Assembly: GCF_900143515.1 (NCBI RefSeq)
Contig: NZ_FSQT01000001.1
Location: forward strand, 1,240,001 to 1,304,000
Origin: Micromonospora cremea
Lineage (GTDB): Bacteria > Actinomycetota > Actinomycetes > Mycobacteriales > Micromonosporaceae
DNA length: 64,000 nt
Reading direction: 5' to 3'
Positions 7,572 through 16,768 of the stretch are shown here, in pieces (positions within the stretch are counted from its first letter, which is position 1; every line of letters starts with the position of its first letter). The notes below the pieces were generated by a model, which worked only from the letters and a program-made list of their open reading frames with translations, ran no database searches and was not told where the DNA came from. A program made the translations under genes and the position numbers.

Positions 7572-10412
7572 TCAGGCCAGCCGACCCTCGATGGTCACCG
7601 TCGTCCCCTCACCGGTGGAGACCAGCCGCACGTCGCCGTAGGCGTTCATCAGCAGCGCGCCCCGGCCCCGGTCCATCGCCGGCCGGCGGTCCCGCCAGGT
7701 GCCGAAGTCGCGCACCGAGATCCGGACCAGGTCGCCGCCAGCCTGGAGCCGGACGCGCACCTCCGGGCGGGTGGGTCGCTGGGCGTGCTCGACGGCGTTG
7801 TTCATCGCCTCGGACGCGGCGAGCAGCAGGTCCTGCTGCACGTCCGGGTCGACGTCCAGGCCGCTCAGCGCCAGCCGGACGTCCCGGCGCATCGCCGCCG
7901 CCGAGGTGGGCGCGGAGGGGTACGTCCATCCGACGTCGAGGACACCGCCGGCCGGCCCGTTCCGGCCGGGCGCAGCCGCGCCGATCGCGACTGCATCGGC
8001 GACGGTGCTCTGGGTGGCCGGCGCGGGCATGGTCGGTTCCACGGCCGTCGGAGCCGGCGTGACGGTGGTGACCATGGCAGGTGGCGCCGCCGCCGGGGTG
8101 GTGTCGATTGCCGGTGCAATGCGGTCGGCCGAGGTCGGGGCCGCGTCGGACCGGGGTGCCATGCTGGCGCGGGACCTGCGGATGGCGGCCCGGATCCGGG
8201 CGATCAGCTCGGCCGCGGCGAACGGCTTCACCACGTAGTCGTCGGCGCCCAGGCTCAGGCCCACCACGCTGGCCTCCCCGCCGGCACGGGCGGAGAGGAC
8301 CAGCACCGCAAGCGCCCGGGTCGCCGGGTCCGCGCGCAGCCGGCGGACCAGCTCGAAGCCGTCCAGCACCGGCATCATCACGTCGGTGAGGACCAGGTCC
8401 GGGGGGTCGCGGTGGACCGCGTCGAGGGCCTGCCGGCCGTCGGTGACGGCCCGCACCCGCCAACCCTGCGCGGTGAGCAGCCGGCTCAGGTAGGCCCGCA
8501 TGTCGCTGTTGTCGTCGGCGACCAGGATCCGTGCCCCGGTCAGCTCGTCCCCGGCAAGGCCGGACGTCGGATCGGGCTCCGCGACGCCACCGCCCGGGTC
8601 GGCCAGCCAGGTCGACGCCTCCTGGACGGCCGCGCGGGCCGCGTCACCCCGTCCGTTGGGAGTTGATCCGGTCGCCACGGTGCGGCGCGCCGCCGACCAC
8701 GGCAGCGCCACGGTGAAGGTGCTGCCGACGCCGACCCGGCTGGTCACCCGGACCTCGCCACCCTCGAGCCGGGCCAGCGCGTGCACCAGGGCCAGGCCGA
8801 TGCCGGTGCCCTCGTGACTGCGCGAGAGGGCGCCCTGCACCCGGTGGAAGCGTTCGAAGAGCTTTGGCAGCTCCTGTTCGGCGATGCCGATGCCGGTGTC
8901 CGTGACGGTGAGCCGCACCTCCTCGTCGTCGGCCTCCAGGCCAACCCGGATCCGGCCGATGAACGTGTACTTCAGGGCGTTGGACAGCAGGTTGGTGACG
9001 ATGCGTTCCCAGTTGACCGGGTCCACCGTGACCGGCCGGGGCAGCGGCGGGCAGTCGACCTCCAGGGTCAGCCCGGCGCGCTCGACGGCGGCCCGGAAAA
9101 CGCCGGCCAGCTCGGCCGTGAGCGTGGCGAGATCGACCATCCGCGCGTCGCTGCGGGCCCGCCCAGCCTCCAGGCTGGAGAAGGTCAGCAGGCTGTTGAC
9201 CAGGGTCAACAGCCGGGTGGCGTTGCGCCAGGCGGTCTCCACCCGCTCGCGCTGCACCGGTGCCAGTGGCGCGGCGGAATCGCTGAGCGCGTCGGACAAC
9301 GGACCGAGCATGAGGGTGAGGGGGGTACGGAACTCGTGGCTGACATTGGTGAAGAAGTCGGTCTTCACCCGGTCCAGCTCGGCCAGCGCCTCGGCCCGGC
9401 GCCGCTCCTCCTCGTACGCCTGCGCGTTGCGTAGTGCCACCGAGACCTGCTGGGCCAGTAGTTGGTAGAAGGAGCGGTACGCCTCGTCCAGCCCTCGGCT
9501 GGGGCTGACTCCGACCAGCAGGACGCCGAGCGGCTGGTCCTCGGTGGCTGAGGGCAGCGGCAGCGCCAGCGCGGTTTCGACCGGGTCCTTCCACGGGCCG
9601 GCCGGCAGCGCCAGCCGACCGGTGACGTCGGTCACCTCGGTCGCTCGGCCCTCGGCGGCGGCCGGCAGACCCCAGGCGCGGGCGGCCGTGCTCGGGTCGG
9701 TCAGCTCGGTGGCCTCCGGCAGCGCCCCCGCCACGGTGGCGTCATCCGGGTCGCCCCCGGCCCAGGCAACCCGCCGCAGGACCATGCCGTCGCGCAGGTA
9801 GATCGCGGCGAACGGCACGTCTAGCGGGTGGGCGTCGATGGCGTCGATCAGCCGGGCGCAGGTGGCGTCCACGTCGATGGTGCGCCCGTCACCACGTACG
9901 GACAGGTCGCGCAGCAGCCGCAGCCGCCGTTCGCCGACCACCTGCTGGGTGACCTCGCTGCACACCGTCATGACGCCGACGGTGCGGCCCTCGTCGTCGC
10001 GGGCCGGGGCGTGCGAGACGCTGAAGTACGCCTCCTCGCGGTAGCCGGCCCGCTCCAGCAGCAGTTGCAGGGCGGGCACCCAGCTGGCCACACCGGTCGC
10101 CATGGCCTGCTGGATCAGCGGGGCGAGCACGTCCCAGCCCTCGGCGAGGGTCACCCGCACGTCGTCGCCGAGCGCGGCCGGGTGCTTGTCGCCGATCAGC
10201 GCGGAGTAGGCGTCGTTGTAGAGCTGGGAGAAGCGGTCGCCCCAGAGCAGCAGCATGGGGTAGCGGGAGGAGAGCACCATCCGCACCGCGGCGCGCAGGC
10301 TCTGCGGCCAGCCGGTCACGGGGCCGAGCGGGGTGGCGGTCCAGTCCAGCTCCGCCATCAACCGGCCGGTTTCACCGCCGCCGGTGAACAGGTCCGTGCT
10401 GGGTCGTCTCAC
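7572..10412 (-). CDS. hybrid sensor histidine kinase / response regulator with C-terminal RsbW-like ATPase domain
   Basis: A soluble multi-domain signalling protein of 946 residues from GTG 10412. In order it has: a PAS-like sensor (about 50-160), GAF (165-330), HisKA with the phosphoacceptor in NVSHEFRTP (His359), HATPase_c (455-575: [35 protein letters not shown]), a receiver domain (627-745: VADDNSDMR, phospho-Asp677 in LTDVMMP, Lys in VVKPF), a low-complexity Ala/Pro/Thr linker, and a second small GHKL domain (830-945: [17 protein letters not shown]) like RsbW anti-sigma kinases. No membrane helix is present. The start is uncertain: ATG at 10496 (974 residues) and ATG at 10358 are alternatives, none with a strong ribosome site. 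It is convergent with the sigma/anti-sigma pair. Confidence 0.9.
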   Translation of the reverse strand: MRRPSTDLFTGGGETGRLMAELDWTATPLGPVTGWPQSLRAAVRMVLSSRYPMLLLWGDRFSQLYNDAYSALIGDKHPAALGDDVRVTLAEGWDVLAPLIQQAMATGVASWVPALQLLLERAGYREEAYFSVSHAPARDDEGRTVGVMTVCSEVTQQVVGERRLRLLRDLSVRGDGRTIDVDATCARLIDAIDAHPLDVPFAAIYLRDGMVLRRVAWAGGDPDDATVAGALPEATELTDPSTAARAWGLPAAAEGRATEVTDVTGRLALPAGPWKDPVETALALPLPSATEDQPLGVLLVGVSPSRGLDEAYRSFYQLLAQQVSVALRNAQAYEEERRRAEALAELDRVKTDFFTNVSHEFRTPLTLMLGPLSDALSDSAAPLAPVQRERVETAWRNATRLLTLVNSLLTFSSLEAGRARSDARMVDLATLTAELAGVFRAAVERAGLTLEVDCPPLPRPVTVDPVNWERIVTNLLSNALKYTFIGRIRVGLEADDEEVRLTVTDTGIGIAEQELPKLFERFHRVQGALSRSHEGTGIGLALVHALARLEGGEVRVTSRVGVGSTFTVALPWSAARRTVATGSTPNGRGDAARAAVQEASTWLADPGGGVAEPDPTSGLAGDELTGARILVADDNSDMRAYLSRLLTAQGWRVRAVTDGRQALDAVHRDPPDLVLTDVMMPVLDGFELVRRLRADPATRALAVLVLSARAGGEASVVGLSLGADDYVVKPFAAAELIARIRAAIRRSRASMAPRSDAAPTSADRIAPAIDTTPAAAPPAMVTTVTPAPTAVEPTMPAPATQSTVADAVAIGAAAPGRNGPAGGVLDVGWTYPSAPTSAAAMRRDVRLALSGLDVDPDVQQDLLLAASEAMNNAVEHAQRPTRPEVRVRLQAGGDLVRISVRDFGTWRDRRPAMDRGRGALLMNAYGDVRLVSTGEGTTVTIEGRLA

Positions 10413-10734
10413 GCTCGACCCGGCCCCATCGCAAGCCCCCCGTTCCGGGCCCGATGACCCCCTGCTGGCGTTACCTACCCATCCTGGCACCTTCACTCAC
10501 CTGTGCCGTCGCCGGCACCCGCCGATCCGGCCGCCCGGGTCCGCGAGCGCTCGGCGTTCGGAGCGGCGGCGGCGAAACGGGACGTTCCCTCCCCGTCGTG
10601 TCCGTTCCGACGGACCCGCTGGGCAGAGCGGATGCCGCCACCGAACCGGCGGGGGTTCCGGACGAACGACCGATGCCCAAGACATTGATATCTGTAAGTG
10701 GCTCGGTTATCTCTCCAACCCCCGAGGAGCCCCC
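10413..10734. other. 322-bp divergent intergenic region
   Basis: This gap separates the hybrid kinase and the M28 aminopeptidase, transcribed in opposite directions. Most of it is GC-rich and featureless, except for a less GC-rich stretch at 10680-10712 (around CATTGATATCTGTAAG) where the aminopeptidase promoter may lie. I see no convincing -35/-10 pair or operator. Confidence 0.4.
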
Positions 10735-12033
10735 ATGAGAGGCAGAACGCTGAGCGCGGGCATCGCGCTCGCCGTGTTCACCGGGATGACGGTGACGCTG
10801 GCCGCCCAGCCGGTGACCGCGTCACCCCCCGCCGGAACGGCAGTGGCCCGGCCGATCGCCGCACCCGCCGCCGTCCTGGCGGCGCCGGACATCTCCGTCA
10901 GCAACGTCCAGGCGCACCTGACCCAGTTCAACTCCATCGCCAGCAGCAACGGCGGCAACCGACGGGCCGGCTCGGCCGGCTACACCGCCTCGCTCACCTA
11001 CGTCAAGACCAGGCTCCAGGCAGCCGGCTACACGGTCAGCGAGCAGTACTGCTCCAGCTGCACGTACCCCTCGAACAACCTGATCGCGGAGTGGCGCGGC
11101 GGCCCGGCGGACCAGGTGGTCATGTTCGGCGCCCACCTCGACGGCGTCTCGGCCGGCCCGGGCATCAACGACAACGGCACCGGTTCGGCGACCCTGCTGG
11201 AGAACGCGCTGGTCCTTGCCGCACAGAACCCGACCATGACCAAGCGGGTCCGGTTCGCCTGGTGGACCGACGAGGAGCAGGGTCTCAACGGCTCCCGGTT
11301 CTACGTCAACTCGCTCAACGCCACCCAGCGCGGCTACATCAAGGGCTACTACAACTTCGACATGGTCGGCTCGACCAACGGTGGCTACTTCATCAACCGG
11401 GTCACCTCGACCACCGCGGCGCCGCTGAAGGCGTACTGGGACTCGTTGGGTCTGCAACCGGAGGAGAACGTCGAGGGGCAGGGACGCTCCGACGACTACT
11501 ACTTCCAGCAGGCCGGCATCCCCACCTCGGGCTACGCCGCGGGCGCAAGTGCCCGCAAGACCAGCGCACAGGCGGCCAAATGGGGCGGCACCGCCAACTT
11601 TGCGTACGACCCGTGCTACCACCGGGCCTGCGACACGACCGCCAACGTCAGCGCCACCGTGCTCAACCGCTCGGCGGACGGCGTCGCGTACGCGCTGTGG
11701 CAGCTCGCCATGGGCGGCGGCACCCCGACCAACGACTTCTCCGTCGCGGTCAACCCCACCTCGCGCTCGGTCGCGCGGGGTGCCAGCACCACCGTCACCG
11801 TGGCCACCGCCGGCTCGGCGCAGTCGGTCAGCCTCTCCGCCTCCGGCGCGCCCAGCGGCGTGAGTGTCTCTTTCAGCCCGTCCTCGGTGACCTCCGCCGC
11901 CGGCTACGCCCAGCGCACCGTCAACGTGGCGGCGTACGCCGGGCTGACGGTGACGCTGAGGTTCACCGGCACCGAGGACTCCTCGTTGCAGACCAGCTTC
12001 GTGATCGACGACGTGACGCTGCAGGCGAGTTGA
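10735..12033 (+). CDS. secreted M28 zinc aminopeptidase, short C-terminal domain
   Basis: This encodes a 432-residue exported enzyme of the Streptomyces griseus aminopeptidase type. GAGGAG lies 5 nt before the ATG. The signal peptide covers about 1-30, and the catalytic domain about 50-325. Zinc ligands and catalytic acid are all visible: His134 (FGAHLDG), Asp146 (INDNGTG), Glu180/181 (WTDEEQG), Asp209 (NFDMVG) and His296 (CYHRACDT). After a Gly/Thr linker a beta-rich domain begins ([17 protein letters not shown]) but switches at about residue 386 into the end of a different carbohydrate-binding-like module ([21 protein letters not shown] to VIDDVTL). The tail therefore looks internally deleted but in frame. 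It is expected to trim N-terminal hydrophobic residues from extracellular peptides. Confidence 0.92.
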   Translation: MRGRTLSAGIALAVFTGMTVTLAAQPVTASPPAGTAVARPIAAPAAVLAAPDISVSNVQAHLTQFNSIASSNGGNRRAGSAGYTASLTYVKTRLQAAGYTVSEQYCSSCTYPSNNLIAEWRGGPADQVVMFGAHLDGVSAGPGINDNGTGSATLLENALVLAAQNPTMTKRVRFAWWTDEEQGLNGSRFYVNSLNATQRGYIKGYYNFDMVGSTNGGYFINRVTSTTAAPLKAYWDSLGLQPEENVEGQGRSDDYYFQQAGIPTSGYAAGASARKTSAQAAKWGGTANFAYDPCYHRACDTTANVSATVLNRSADGVAYALWQLAMGGGTPTNDFSVAVNPTSRSVARGASTTVTVATAGSAQSVSLSASGAPSGVSVSFSPSSVTSAAGYAQRTVNVAAYAGLTVTLRFTGTEDSSLQTSFVIDDVTLQAS

Positions 12034-12044
12034 CGTAGGTCGTC

Positions 12045-12072
12045 GGGTGGAGGTGGGCGACCGCCTCCACCC
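12045..12072 (+). terminator. hairpin terminator after the aminopeptidase
   Basis: Arms GGGTGGAGGTGG (12045-12056) and CCGCCTCCACCC (12061-12072) pair at 11 of 12 positions around a GCGA tetraloop, 11 nt after the stop. Confidence 0.75.
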
Positions 12073-12165
12073 GCACCTAGTCACGGCTGTCTATCTCTGG
12101 TAGAAATCCTTCAAGGCCGGCCCCTGGTTCGCAAATATTCCACCCATCCTGCGAACGGGAGTGCC

Positions 12166-12672
12166 ATGTCCGCCACCCGATCCATCCTGCGCCGCCGCGT
12201 GCTCACGCTGCTGGTGGCCACCCTCGCAACGGTCGGCGCCGCGCTCGGTCTCGCCGCCCCGGCCTTCGCCATCACCCACTCCAGCGCCACCTCGCAGCTG
12301 CGCGCCGCCAACATCTCCTGGACCTCCAGCGGCAACTGCAGCGACCGCAACGTGCCCACCTGCACCTCGTTCACCGGGGTCCGCCAGGCCACCATCGACG
12401 GCATCATCACCTTCAAGCGGGCCAGCGGCTGCGCGGTCACCATCACCGCCGGCACCGAGGTCGGGCATGCCGGCGGCACGTACAGCCACTGGAACGGCTA
12501 CAAGCTCGACATCGCGCTGAGCACCTGCATCCAGAACTACATCTCCGCGAACTACACCTACGTCGGCTACATCGCCGGCTTCGGCTACCAGTACCGCGCC
12601 CCCTCGGGCAACCTCTACACCAAGGAGGGCAGCCACTGGGACATCCTCTTCTACAGCTGCGGCGGTTGCTGA
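12166..12672 (+). CDS. small secreted protein, putative M15/LAS-type peptidase
   Basis: This encodes a 168-residue exported protein. The signal peptide is about 1-35 (cleavage at PAFA-IT). Six Cys in the mature part suggest disulfides. Two segments resemble the metal ligands of LAS enzymes (D-Ala-D-Ala peptidases and hedgehog fold): GHAGGTYSHWNGYKLDI (His and Asp spaced as H-x6-D) near residue 105-120, and GSHWDILFY close to the C-terminus. If so it may cut peptidoglycan peptides. I recognise the pattern but not a specific family member, so catalysis is inference. It sits between a terminator and a strong bidirectional terminator, and is transcribed alone. Confidence 0.7.
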   Translation: MSATRSILRRRVLTLLVATLATVGAALGLAAPAFAITHSSATSQLRAANISWTSSGNCSDRNVPTCTSFTGVRQATIDGIITFKRASGCAVTITAGTEVGHAGGTYSHWNGYKLDIALSTCIQNYISANYTYVGYIAGFGYQYRAPSGNLYTKEGSHWDILFYSCGGC

Positions 12673-12725
12673 CGCCTGCCCGCTGAGGCGGGTGCGCGGA
12701 CGGAGCTGACCGCGTACTCGACGAC

Positions 12726-12755
12726 GGGCCGCCGCCGGGAAGCCGGCGGCGGCCC
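12726..12755. terminator. strong bidirectional hairpin terminator
   Basis: A perfect 13-bp stem (GGGCCGCCGCCGG at 12726-12738, complement at 12743-12755) with a GAAG tetraloop lies between the convergent peptidase-like gene and the SDR gene. Confidence 0.8.
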
Positions 12756-12778
12756 GATCACGGCCGTGGTGTCGCAGG

Positions 12779-13477
12779 TCAGGGCAGCTGGGGGTAGAGC
12801 GCGGCCACGCCGCCGGAGAGGCCCGCCTGCACCTGCCGGCTGGTCTCGTCGGTCACGATCTCGTACGCGTCGGCCTCGATGCCGTCCACCCCGATCCGGG
12901 CGATCGCCGCTGGATCGGACTTCGGGGCGGTGACCGCCGCGGCCATGTCGGTGTCCATGTAGCCGACGTGCAGGCCGGCGACCCGGATGCCCCGCTCGGC
13001 GAGCTGGAGGCGCAGCGCGTTGGTCATCGCCCACTCGGCCGACTTGGCGGCGCCGTACGCCCCGTGCCTCGGGAAGTTCACCCAGGACAGGGCGGAGAGC
13101 ACGTTGAGGATCGTTCCGCCGCCGTTGCCCACGATGACCGGGGCGAACGCCCGGATCATCGACAGGTTGCCGATGTAGTGGGTCTCCAGCTCGAGCCGGA
13201 CGAGGTCCAGGTCGCCTTCCATCAGGTCGGTTCCGAGATCGATGCCGGCGTTGTTGACCAGCAGGTTCACGTCGCCGGCCAGCTCGGCGGCGGCGGCCAC
13301 CGAGGCGGGGTCGGTGATGTCCAGCCGGACCGGCGTCACGCCGGGCAGGTCGACGCTGTCCGGGTTGCGGGCGCCGGCGTAGACGGTCGCGCCGCGGGAG
13401 AGGAGTTCGGCGGCCAGGTGCCGGCCGAAGCCGCGGTTGGCGCCGGTGACGAGAGCGGTACTTCCAGCGATCTTCAT
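12779..13477 (-). CDS. SDR family oxidoreductase
   Basis: This encodes a 232-residue classical short-chain dehydrogenase. It has the cofactor loop TGANRGFGRHLA (about 10-21), the NNAG motif (LLVNNAGID), and a catalytic segment with Ser in VLSALSW and Tyr-x3-Lys in YGAAK. An Asp after strand 2 is not obvious; ARNPDS with Arg suggests NADP(H). The start at 13477 (MKIAGSTALVTG) is family-typical; ATG at 13513 would run into a dyad upstream. A near-perfect inverted repeat at 13495-13520 suggests regulation by a small repressor not encoded next to it. Substrate unknown. Confidence 0.88.
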   Translation of the reverse strand: MKIAGSTALVTGANRGFGRHLAAELLSRGATVYAGARNPDSVDLPGVTPVRLDITDPASVAAAAELAGDVNLLVNNAGIDLGTDLMEGDLDLVRLELETHYIGNLSMIRAFAPVIVGNGGGTILNVLSALSWVNFPRHGAYGAAKSAEWAMTNALRLQLAERGIRVAGLHVGYMDTDMAAAVTAPKSDPAAIARIGVDGIEADAYEIVTDETSRQVQAGLSGGVAALYPQLP

Positions 13478-13494
13478 GGGAGCCAGGCTATCGG

Positions 13495-13520
13495 GCTGAC
13501 TTACGATAACCAAAGTCAGC
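13495..13520. promoter_or_regulatory. inverted repeat upstream of SDR, candidate operator
   Basis: Perfect 8-bp arms GCTGACTT (13495-13502) and AAGTCAGC (13513-13520) flank an AT-richer 10-bp centre. The dyad ends 17 nt before the SDR start, where a repressor of the HxlR, MarR or TetR kind commonly binds. No cognate regulator is adjacent. Confidence 0.45.
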
Positions 13521-13638
13521 TACCTCACGGCGGCGCCACGCCCGGATCGGGAATACGACCCGGACGCGCCCACGACCCGGCCGGTGACGGCTCGTATCCT
13601 TTCCGCGAACCTCCGCATGAGCCGAGAAGGGAGACGGT

Positions 13639-15555
13639 GTGAGCAACCAGGCCGAGACGTTGGAATTCCAGGCCGAGGCGCGTCAGCTCCTCCAGTTGGT
13701 CGTCCACTCGATCTATTCGAACAAGGATGTCTTCCTGCGGGAACTCATCTCGAACGCGTCCGACGCGCTGGACAAGCTGCGGCTGGCGACCCTGGTCGAC
13801 AAGGACCTCGTCGCCGACACCAACGACCTGCACGTCGCCATCGAGGTCGACCGGGACGCCCGCACCCTGACCGTGCGGGACAACGGCATCGGGATGACCC
13901 GCGACGAGGTGATCCGGCTGATCGGCACCATCGCCAAGTCGGGCACCGCCGAGCTGCTGCGCCAGCTGCGCGAGTCCGCCGACGCCCGTGCCTCGCAGGA
14001 TCTGATCGGCCAGTTCGGTGTCGGCTTCTACGCCGCGTTCATGGTCGCCGACCGGGTCACCCTGCTGACCCGTAAGGCCGGCGAGACCGGCGGCACCCGC
14101 TGGGAGTCCACCGGCGAGGGCACGTACTCGATCGAGACCGTCGACGAGGCACCGCAGGGCACCACGGTGACCCTGCACCTCAAGCCGGCCGACACCGAGG
14201 ACAACCTGCACGACTACACCGCCGACTGGACCATCCGGGAGATCGTCAAGCGGTACTCCGACTTCATCGCCTGGCCGATCCGGATGCGCGTCGAGCGCCC
14301 CGGCGCCGACGAAGCAGCCGCCACCAGCGAGGTGCAGACGCTCAACTCGATGAAGGCGCTCTGGGCGCGGCCCCGCGACGAGGTCGACGCCACCGAGTAC
14401 CACGAGTTCTACAAGCACGTCAGCCACGACTGGGCCGACCCGCTCGAGGTCGTGCACATGAAGGGCGAGGGCACCTTCGAGTACGAGGCGCTGCTGTTCC
14501 TGCCCAGCCACGCCCCGCTGGACATGTTCGCCCCGCAGGGCCGCCGTGGCGTCCAGCTCTACGTCAAGCGCGTGTTCATCATGGACGACTGCGAGGCGCT
14601 GGTCCCCACCTACCTGCGCTTCGTCAAGGGTGTGGTCGACGCGCACGACCTGTCGCTGAACATCTCCCGGGAGATCCTCCAGCAGGACCGGCAGATCCAG
14701 ATCGTCCGCCGCCGGCTGGTCCGCAAGGTCCTCGCCACGGTCCGGGACCTCAAGGCCAACCACCCCGAGCGCTACCGCACCTTCTGGACGGAGTTCGGCG
14801 CGGTGGTCAAGGAGGGGCTGATCGACGACACCGACAACCGCGACACCCTGCTGGAGATCCTGTCGGCGGCCTCCACCCACGACCCGGCCGAGCCGACCGA
14901 CCTGGCCGGCTACGTGGCACGGATGAAGGACGGCCAGAGCGACATCTGGTACGCCACCGGCGACTCCCGGGCCACCATCGAGAACTCCCCGCACCTGGAG
15001 GCGTTCCGGGCCAAGGGCCACGAGGTGCTGCTGCTCACCGACCCGGTCGACGAGGTGTGGGTCGAGCGGGTCGGCCAGTACGACGGCCGCCCGCTGCGCT
15101 CGATCGCCAAGGGCGAGGTCGACCTGGACACCGACGAGGAGAAGCAGCAGGCCGAGACCGAGCGCGAGCAGCAGCGACAGGAATTCGCCGCGCTGCTCGA
15201 CTGGCTCGGCACGACCCTGGCCGACAGCGTCCGGGAGGTCCGCCTGTCGTCGCGCCTGACCACCTCACCGGCCTGCGTCGTCGGTGACGCGCACGATCTC
15301 ACCCCGACCCTGGAGAAGATGTACCGGGCGATGGGGCACGAGGTCCCGTCGGCGAAGCGGATCCTGGAGATCAATCCCGGTCACCCGCTGGTCGCCGGGC
15401 TGCGCAAGGCCCACGAGCAGAGCGGGGGCTCCGAGGCGCTGACCGAGACGGCCGAGCTGCTGTACGGCCTGGCGGTGCTCGCCGAGGGTGGCGAGCTGGC
15501 CGACCCGGCCCGCTTCACCCGGGCGCTGGCCGACCGGCTGGCGCGCAGCCTCTGA
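13639..15555 (+). CDS. htpG: molecular chaperone HtpG (Hsp90)
   Basis: This encodes a 638-residue cytoplasmic Hsp90. The GTG start at 13639 follows GGGAG. N-terminal ATPase motifs are intact: ELISNASDALDKLR (35-48, Mg-binding Asn), DNGIGMT (81-87) and GQFGVGFY (124-131). The middle domain has the conserved NISREILQQ segment and the family signature RRGVQLYVKRVFIMDD. The C-terminal dimerisation domain reaches KRILEINPGHPLV. Length equals the family norm. It is expected to act as a dimeric ATP-driven chaperone for stress-damaged clients. No HAIR or CIRCE element is visible in the 161-bp upstream gap. It is monocistronic, ending in a hairpin. Confidence 0.97.
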   Translation: MSNQAETLEFQAEARQLLQLVVHSIYSNKDVFLRELISNASDALDKLRLATLVDKDLVADTNDLHVAIEVDRDARTLTVRDNGIGMTRDEVIRLIGTIAKSGTAELLRQLRESADARASQDLIGQFGVGFYAAFMVADRVTLLTRKAGETGGTRWESTGEGTYSIETVDEAPQGTTVTLHLKPADTEDNLHDYTADWTIREIVKRYSDFIAWPIRMRVERPGADEAAATSEVQTLNSMKALWARPRDEVDATEYHEFYKHVSHDWADPLEVVHMKGEGTFEYEALLFLPSHAPLDMFAPQGRRGVQLYVKRVFIMDDCEALVPTYLRFVKGVVDAHDLSLNISREILQQDRQIQIVRRRLVRKVLATVRDLKANHPERYRTFWTEFGAVVKEGLIDDTDNRDTLLEILSAASTHDPAEPTDLAGYVARMKDGQSDIWYATGDSRATIENSPHLEAFRAKGHEVLLLTDPVDEVWVERVGQYDGRPLRSIAKGEVDLDTDEEKQQAETEREQQRQEFAALLDWLGTTLADSVREVRLSSRLTTSPACVVGDAHDLTPTLEKMYRAMGHEVPSAKRILEINPGHPLVAGLRKAHEQSGGSEALTETAELLYGLAVLAEGGELADPARFTRALADRLARSL

Positions 15556-15568
15556 CCGACGGACCCCT

Positions 15569-15610
15569 CCGGCCGGCGGGCCGCCCGCTCAGCGGGCCCC
15601 CGCCGGCCGG
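15569..15610. terminator. bidirectional hairpin between htpG and nitroreductase
   Basis: Arms CCGGCCGGCGGG (15569-15580) and CCCGCCGGCCGG (15599-15610) are perfectly complementary. A smaller stem (CCCGCT/AGCGGG) folds inside the loop. It lies between convergent stops. Confidence 0.7.
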
Positions 15611-15629
15611 GCCCGAGCCGTGGCACCTG

Positions 15630-16322
15630 CTACCAGCGATCCCAATGAGCGAAAGCTCCGGCGTCCGCGCGGGGCCCGGGCTTGAAGTCCGTGCCGAGGG
15701 TGTAGGCCACCGGGGTGAGGGCCACCTGCACGACGGTGTCGTAGGGGATGTCGAGCAGGTCGGCCATCTCCCGCTCGTAGCTGAGATGGCTCGTGGTCCA
15801 CGCGGTGCCCAGCCCGCGCTCCCGGGCGGCCAGCATGAAGCTCCAGAACGCTGGTATGACCGAACCCCAGGCCCCCGCCTGTCCGCGAACGCTGTCGAGC
15901 TCCGCGCGTGACTCGACGCGCAGACACGGAATGAGCAGCAGCGGAGCCTCGTGCAGGTGGTCCGCGAGGTGTTGCAGGCTGCCGGCGATGCGACCCCACT
16001 GCGCGGAGGCGAAGTCCATCCGGCTGAAGGCGGGACCGGCGCTCCCGGAGGCGGGTGGTGGGGCCATCAGGCCAAGCCGCCACAGCCGCGCGACGGCGGC
16101 GCGGGTCTCCTGGTCCTCGACGAAGATGAAGTCCCAGCGCTGCCTGTTCCGGCCACTGGGTGCCTGCAGGGCGATCCGGAGGCAGTCCTCGATGACGTCC
16201 CGGGGGACCGGGCGTCGCAGGTCGAGACGCTTCCGGACGGCGCGCGTCGTGGTCAGGACCTCGTCGGCGCTCAGGCCGAGCGTGCCCGTCGCGTCGGGCC
16301 GGGTAGATCTCGAGTCGGTCAT
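15630..16322 (-). CDS. nitroreductase family FMN oxidoreductase
   Basis: This encodes a 230-residue protein of the NfsA/FrdA-like nitroreductase superfamily. The N-terminal FMN phosphate-binding pattern TTRAVRKRLD (Arg-rich, as in TRRSVR) is followed by APSGRNRQRWDFIFV, where family members bind FMN. GLGTAWTTSHL (about 170) is the conserved GLG segment before the flavin. The C-terminus has PYDTVVQVALTPVAYTLGTDFKPGPR. It is expected to be a dimeric NAD(P)H-dependent reductase of quinones or nitro compounds. The ATG overlaps the stop of the upstream ArsR gene by 4 nt, so the two are translationally coupled and probably controlled by that regulator. Confidence 0.9.
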   Translation of the reverse strand: MTDSRSTRPDATGTLGLSADEVLTTTRAVRKRLDLRRPVPRDVIEDCLRIALQAPSGRNRQRWDFIFVEDQETRAAVARLWRLGLMAPPPASGSAGPAFSRMDFASAQWGRIAGSLQHLADHLHEAPLLLIPCLRVESRAELDSVRGQAGAWGSVIPAFWSFMLAARERGLGTAWTTSHLSYEREMADLLDIPYDTVVQVALTPVAYTLGTDFKPGPRADAGAFAHWDRW

Positions 16323-16663
16323 GCCGGTGCTCCCGTGCGCTGGGGAATCTCAAGGTTCGCAGTGATCGCGGGAAGGACACCGGGAAACCGCTCATTGATC
16401 TCGTCGGCGCGCAATTCGTGACGGCGGAAACTGCCGTTCGGCGTGACGCGGAGGACGCCGGCCTCTCGCAGGACCTTCAGATGGTGCGAGAGCGTCGACA
16501 TGCTGACCTCGGACAACGCCTCGAACTTTCCGCAGACGACGCCACCGGCCCGGGCCAGCTGCCGTACGACGCTCAGGCGCACCGGGTCCGCGAGGGCGCC
16601 GAGCAGCGTGGCCAGGTCGACCGAGGCGAGATCGGGATGATGCAGGGCTCTCATGGACACCAT
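16319..16663 (-). CDS. ArsR/SmtB family transcriptional regulator
   Basis: This encodes a 114-residue winged-helix repressor. LGALADPVRLSVVRQLA is the family opening helix, and SMSTLSHHLKVLREAGVLRV is the HTH and recognition helix, then a wing (PNGSFRRHELR). There is one Cys (GVVCGKF) in the position of the metal-sensing ELCVC motif but no Cys pair, so metal sensing is unlikely; redox or ligand sensing is possible. Start choice is open: ATG at 16675, 16663 and 16654 are in frame and none has a strong ribosome site. It is coupled to the nitroreductase and divergent from the ThuA gene. Confidence 0.85.
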   Translation of the reverse strand: MVSMRALHHPDLASVDLATLLGALADPVRLSVVRQLARAGGVVCGKFEALSEVSMSTLSHHLKVLREAGVLRVTPNGSFRRHELRADEINERFPGVLPAITANLEIPQRTGAPA

Positions 16664-16682
16664 GCTAGCTTTCATTTCGGGA

Positions 16683-16700
16683 TTTCGGGAATCATCGAAA
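16683..16700. promoter_or_regulatory. weak dyad in ArsR/ThuA divergent gap
   Basis: TTTCG (16683-16687) and CGAAA (16696-16700) flank 8 nt, next to a directly repeated TTTCGGGA. It lies in the 105-bp divergent gap and may be the ArsR operator. The arms are short, so confidence is low. Confidence 0.3.
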
Positions 16701-16768
16701 CGAAGGTCCGGCGAGCGCCGGCTCGGCCGGCGAGTAACGCAGCCCACGATCACGAACGGAGCAGCGTC

